Shown here: piece after piece, positions 7,601 to 8,610 of the stretch | Layout: the number at the start of each line of letters is the position of its first letter | Position numbering within the stretch: position 1 is the stretch's first letter | NCBI GenBank assembly: GCA_017459315.1 | Contig: JAFUDD010000184.1 | Location: 1-8,610 of the forward strand | DNA: 8,610 bases | Direction of reading: 5' to 3' | Source of the DNA: Clostridia bacterium | GTDB taxonomy: Bacteria; Bacillota_A; Clostridia; Christensenellales; CAG-138 | The notes under the pieces: generated by a model | Database searches by the model: none | Seen by the model: the letters and a program-made list of their open reading frames with translations, nothing else | Told to the model about the DNA's origin: nothing | Program-made: the position numbers and the translations under genes

Positions 7601-7745
7601 CCTTTTCTTCCATGAGGAAGAAAAGGTCCCCAAAAGAAGGCAGGGATTTATGTATTCAGGGAACTTGCATCGCGCATTTCCCCAAAATCCCCGCTTTCTT
7701 TTTCTTGGTTCTTCCTTTTCTTTCTCATGAAAGAAAAAGAAGAAC
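7601..7745. mobile_element. MITE-like foldback element with nested palindromes
   Basis: This non-coding stretch folds back on itself at two levels. Each end holds a palindrome: CCTTTTCTTCC-ATGA-GGAAGAAAAGG (7601-7626), perfect over 11 bp, and a 17-bp stem with one mismatch (7708-7724 with 7729-7745). The two ends are also inverted copies of each other: 7601-7626 matches the reverse complement of 7714-7739 in 23 of 26 positions, and 7632-7649 matches that of 7685-7702 in 16 of 18. GGGAA (7659-7663) and TTCCC (7678-7682) continue the pairing towards the centre. No transposase is present and no clear target duplication is visible. It resembles small non-autonomous foldback or REP-like repeats. 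A structured non-coding RNA is the alternative. Bases 7577-7600, between the clpX terminator and the element, show nothing recognisable. Confidence 0.6.
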
Positions 7746-7750
7746 AACTG

Positions 7751-7785
7751 TCTCAACAAAAGAGGCTCGCCCCGAAGGACGAGCC
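7751..7785 (-). terminator. Minus-strand intrinsic terminator with C(UUCG)G tetraloop
   Basis: Read on the minus strand, GGCTCGTCC (7785-7777), loop TTCG (7776-7773) and GGGCGAGCC (7772-7764) form a 9-bp stem with one mismatch, closed by the very stable C(UUCG)G loop. It is followed by TCTTTTGTTG. It lies about 80 bases after the stop codon of the leftward gene at 7864 and is its likely terminator. Bases 7786-7863 hold only the AT-rich 3' untranslated region, with a weak 5-bp hairpin near 7799-7815. Confidence 0.75.
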
Positions 7786-7863
7786 AGAATACATTCCCTT
7801 GTTGCTGAATAACAAACTTTTGAGATCAAATCAACATGGCACACTTTCTATGAGATAGTCTTA

Positions 7864-8610
7864 TTATTTTGCAAACATAAAACCGATTAATTGTTCGACT
7901 CCATCTACTTCGATATTCTTCTTTTCACGATTAGGATCATGTGTGCTATAACTTAACTTATTTCCTGTGTGGAAGTTATCCCCGATGCTTATTTCTTTTC
8001 CGCCACTCTCATATGCTAATGTCGATAATGTCTCAATCCATTCTTCAGCTTTATCATTCACGTTAACTGGGTAGAACATCATGTAAACGTAATCACCATT
8101 ATCTGCATATATCGAGTATGTGCAAAGATCTTTTTCGTTTCCTTCCTTGTATTCTACTTTATAATTTTGCAATTTTTCAACTGTCGAGAATCCAGTGCTT
8201 GTTAACTTTCCAACAGAATCCATATATGGTTCAAAGAAGTCTTTAAACAACTGCGTTGTCTCAATTTCATTTGAATTAATATGTTCTGCAGCTTCTGTTT
8301 GCGAATTCAGCATCGCATCGTCGATCTTGCCCCATGCGCCGTTGCCGTCGCCCGTACACTTGACGCGGATGCCGACCGTGATGGTCTGCCCTTCGGTCAC
8401 GGCGATATCGGTGACGGTGCCGGTGTGCCATTCGCCGTACCAAGTGATCTCCATGGGCGCGCGGCCGACCTCGACGCCGTCCACGAGCACGAGCGGGTCG
8501 GCTTTCCCGGTGGAGACCAGGCCGCGAAGGTACAGGGTGCTTTCCGCGAAGGGTGCGCCGCCGGAGAAGCTCAGGTTCAGGGCGGGCACGAGGCCTTGCA
8601 GGGCAGAGGC
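7864..8610 (-). CDS. 3' end of a chimeric gene: CBM-like domain fused to an unknown AT-rich tail (partial)
   Basis: The frame is open from the right edge (ASALQGLVPALNLSF...) to tandem TAA stops at 7866-7861, so the real start lies outside the window. The GTG at 8589 has no ribosome binding site and is not a start. Residues encoded by ~8610-8310 (TLYLRG...VLVDGVEV...ITWYGEWHTGTVTDIAV...VTVGIRVKC...GAWGKIDDAML) look like a beta-sandwich carbohydrate-binding domain; the ending GAWGxIDDxxL recalls the accessory module of secreted galactanases and similar glycosidases. After about 8310 the DNA turns AT-rich and the protein changes to ~145 residues I cannot assign (YSIYADNGDYVYMMFYPV, ending GVEQLIGFMFAK). 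By hand count, 8461-8520 has 44 G+C of 60 and 8401-8460 has 38, against 21 of 60 at 7921-7980 and 20 of 60 at 8161-8220. The product is probably exported, but its signal region is not visible. Confidence 0.6.
   Translation of the reverse strand, partial: ASALQGLVPALNLSFSGGAPFAESTLYLRGLVSTGKADPLVLVDGVEVGRAPMEITWYGEWHTGTVTDIAVTEGQTITVGIRVKCTGDGNGAWGKIDDAMLNSQTEAAEHINSNEIETTQLFKDFFEPYMDSVGKLTSTGFSTVEKLQNYKVEYKEGNEKDLCTYSIYADNGDYVYMMFYPVNVNDKAEEWIETLSTLAYESGGKEISIGDNFHTGNKLSYSTHDPNREKKNIEVDGVEQLIGFMFAK

Noticed and set aside
7558..7812. Plus-strand frame of 84 codons after clpX
   Set aside because: It begins inside the clpX terminator hairpin and runs through the foldback element and the opposite terminator; no ribosome binding site.
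7864..8313. AT-rich segment as an independent gene starting at the ATG at 8313
   Set aside because: No ribosome binding site or promoter precedes it, that ATG lies within the conserved IDDxxL motif, and the frame is continuous with the upstream domain.
8587..8589. GTG as the start codon of the rightmost gene
   Set aside because: The frame continues open to the window edge, no ribosome binding site precedes the GTG, and the protein would begin inside a beta-sandwich domain.
7864..8610. Polymorphic toxin with a variable low-GC C-terminal domain
   Set aside because: The GC pattern fits, but there is no toxin motif, no immunity gene downstream and no recognised delivery domain, so it is kept only as a remote possibility.

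Overview
The window reads as chromosomal DNA from a GC-rich member of the Clostridia (Bacillota), possibly the Oscillospiraceae/Ruminococcaceae. This placement rests on strong AAGGAG-type ribosome binding sites, the low-molecular-weight thioredoxin reductase, a BmrU/DgkB-type lipid kinase next to a DUF5711-like membrane protein, and the style of the proteins. It is an inference, not a measured phylogeny. Most of the window is ordinary core-genome content; the accessory part is the last ~1 kb.

Positions 1-3861 hold a minus-strand gene set that is probably one operon, in transcription order: a diacylglycerol-kinase-family lipid kinase (3861-2974), a one-pass membrane protein with a large outer domain (2940-1729), a CvpA-like membrane protein (1712-1011), thioredoxin reductase trxB (957-46), and the start of a further gene that overlaps the trxB stop codon and runs off the window. 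A sigma-A-type promoter lies just upstream of the kinase.

Positions 3862-4153 are a divergent regulatory region. It feeds the kinase operon leftwards and the protein quality-control cluster rightwards. It holds two promoter candidates for tig, one for the kinase operon, several inverted repeats and three TTGCAA palindromes spaced at multiples of 11 bp.

Positions 4154-7576 carry tig, clpP and clpX, the classical order. Trigger factor handles nascent chains at the ribosome; ClpX unfolds substrates and feeds them to the ClpP protease. clpP has its own promoter candidate and a palindrome-rich leader. clpP and clpX are 4 bp apart and surely co-transcribed, and a clean intrinsic terminator follows clpX.

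Positions 7577-8610 are different in character. A foldback, MITE-like element of about 140 bp lies at 7601-7745. A minus-strand intrinsic terminator with a C(UUCG)G loop follows at 7751-7785. Then comes the 3' end of a minus-strand gene that enters from beyond the right edge. Its first ~100 visible residues are GC-rich and look like a carbohydrate-binding or jelly-roll domain. The last ~145 are AT-rich and unlike the rest of the window, with a sharp in-frame switch near 8310. That junction and the foldback element are the two most interesting objects here. No CRISPR array, tRNA, rRNA, transposase or complete novel multi-gene system is visible.
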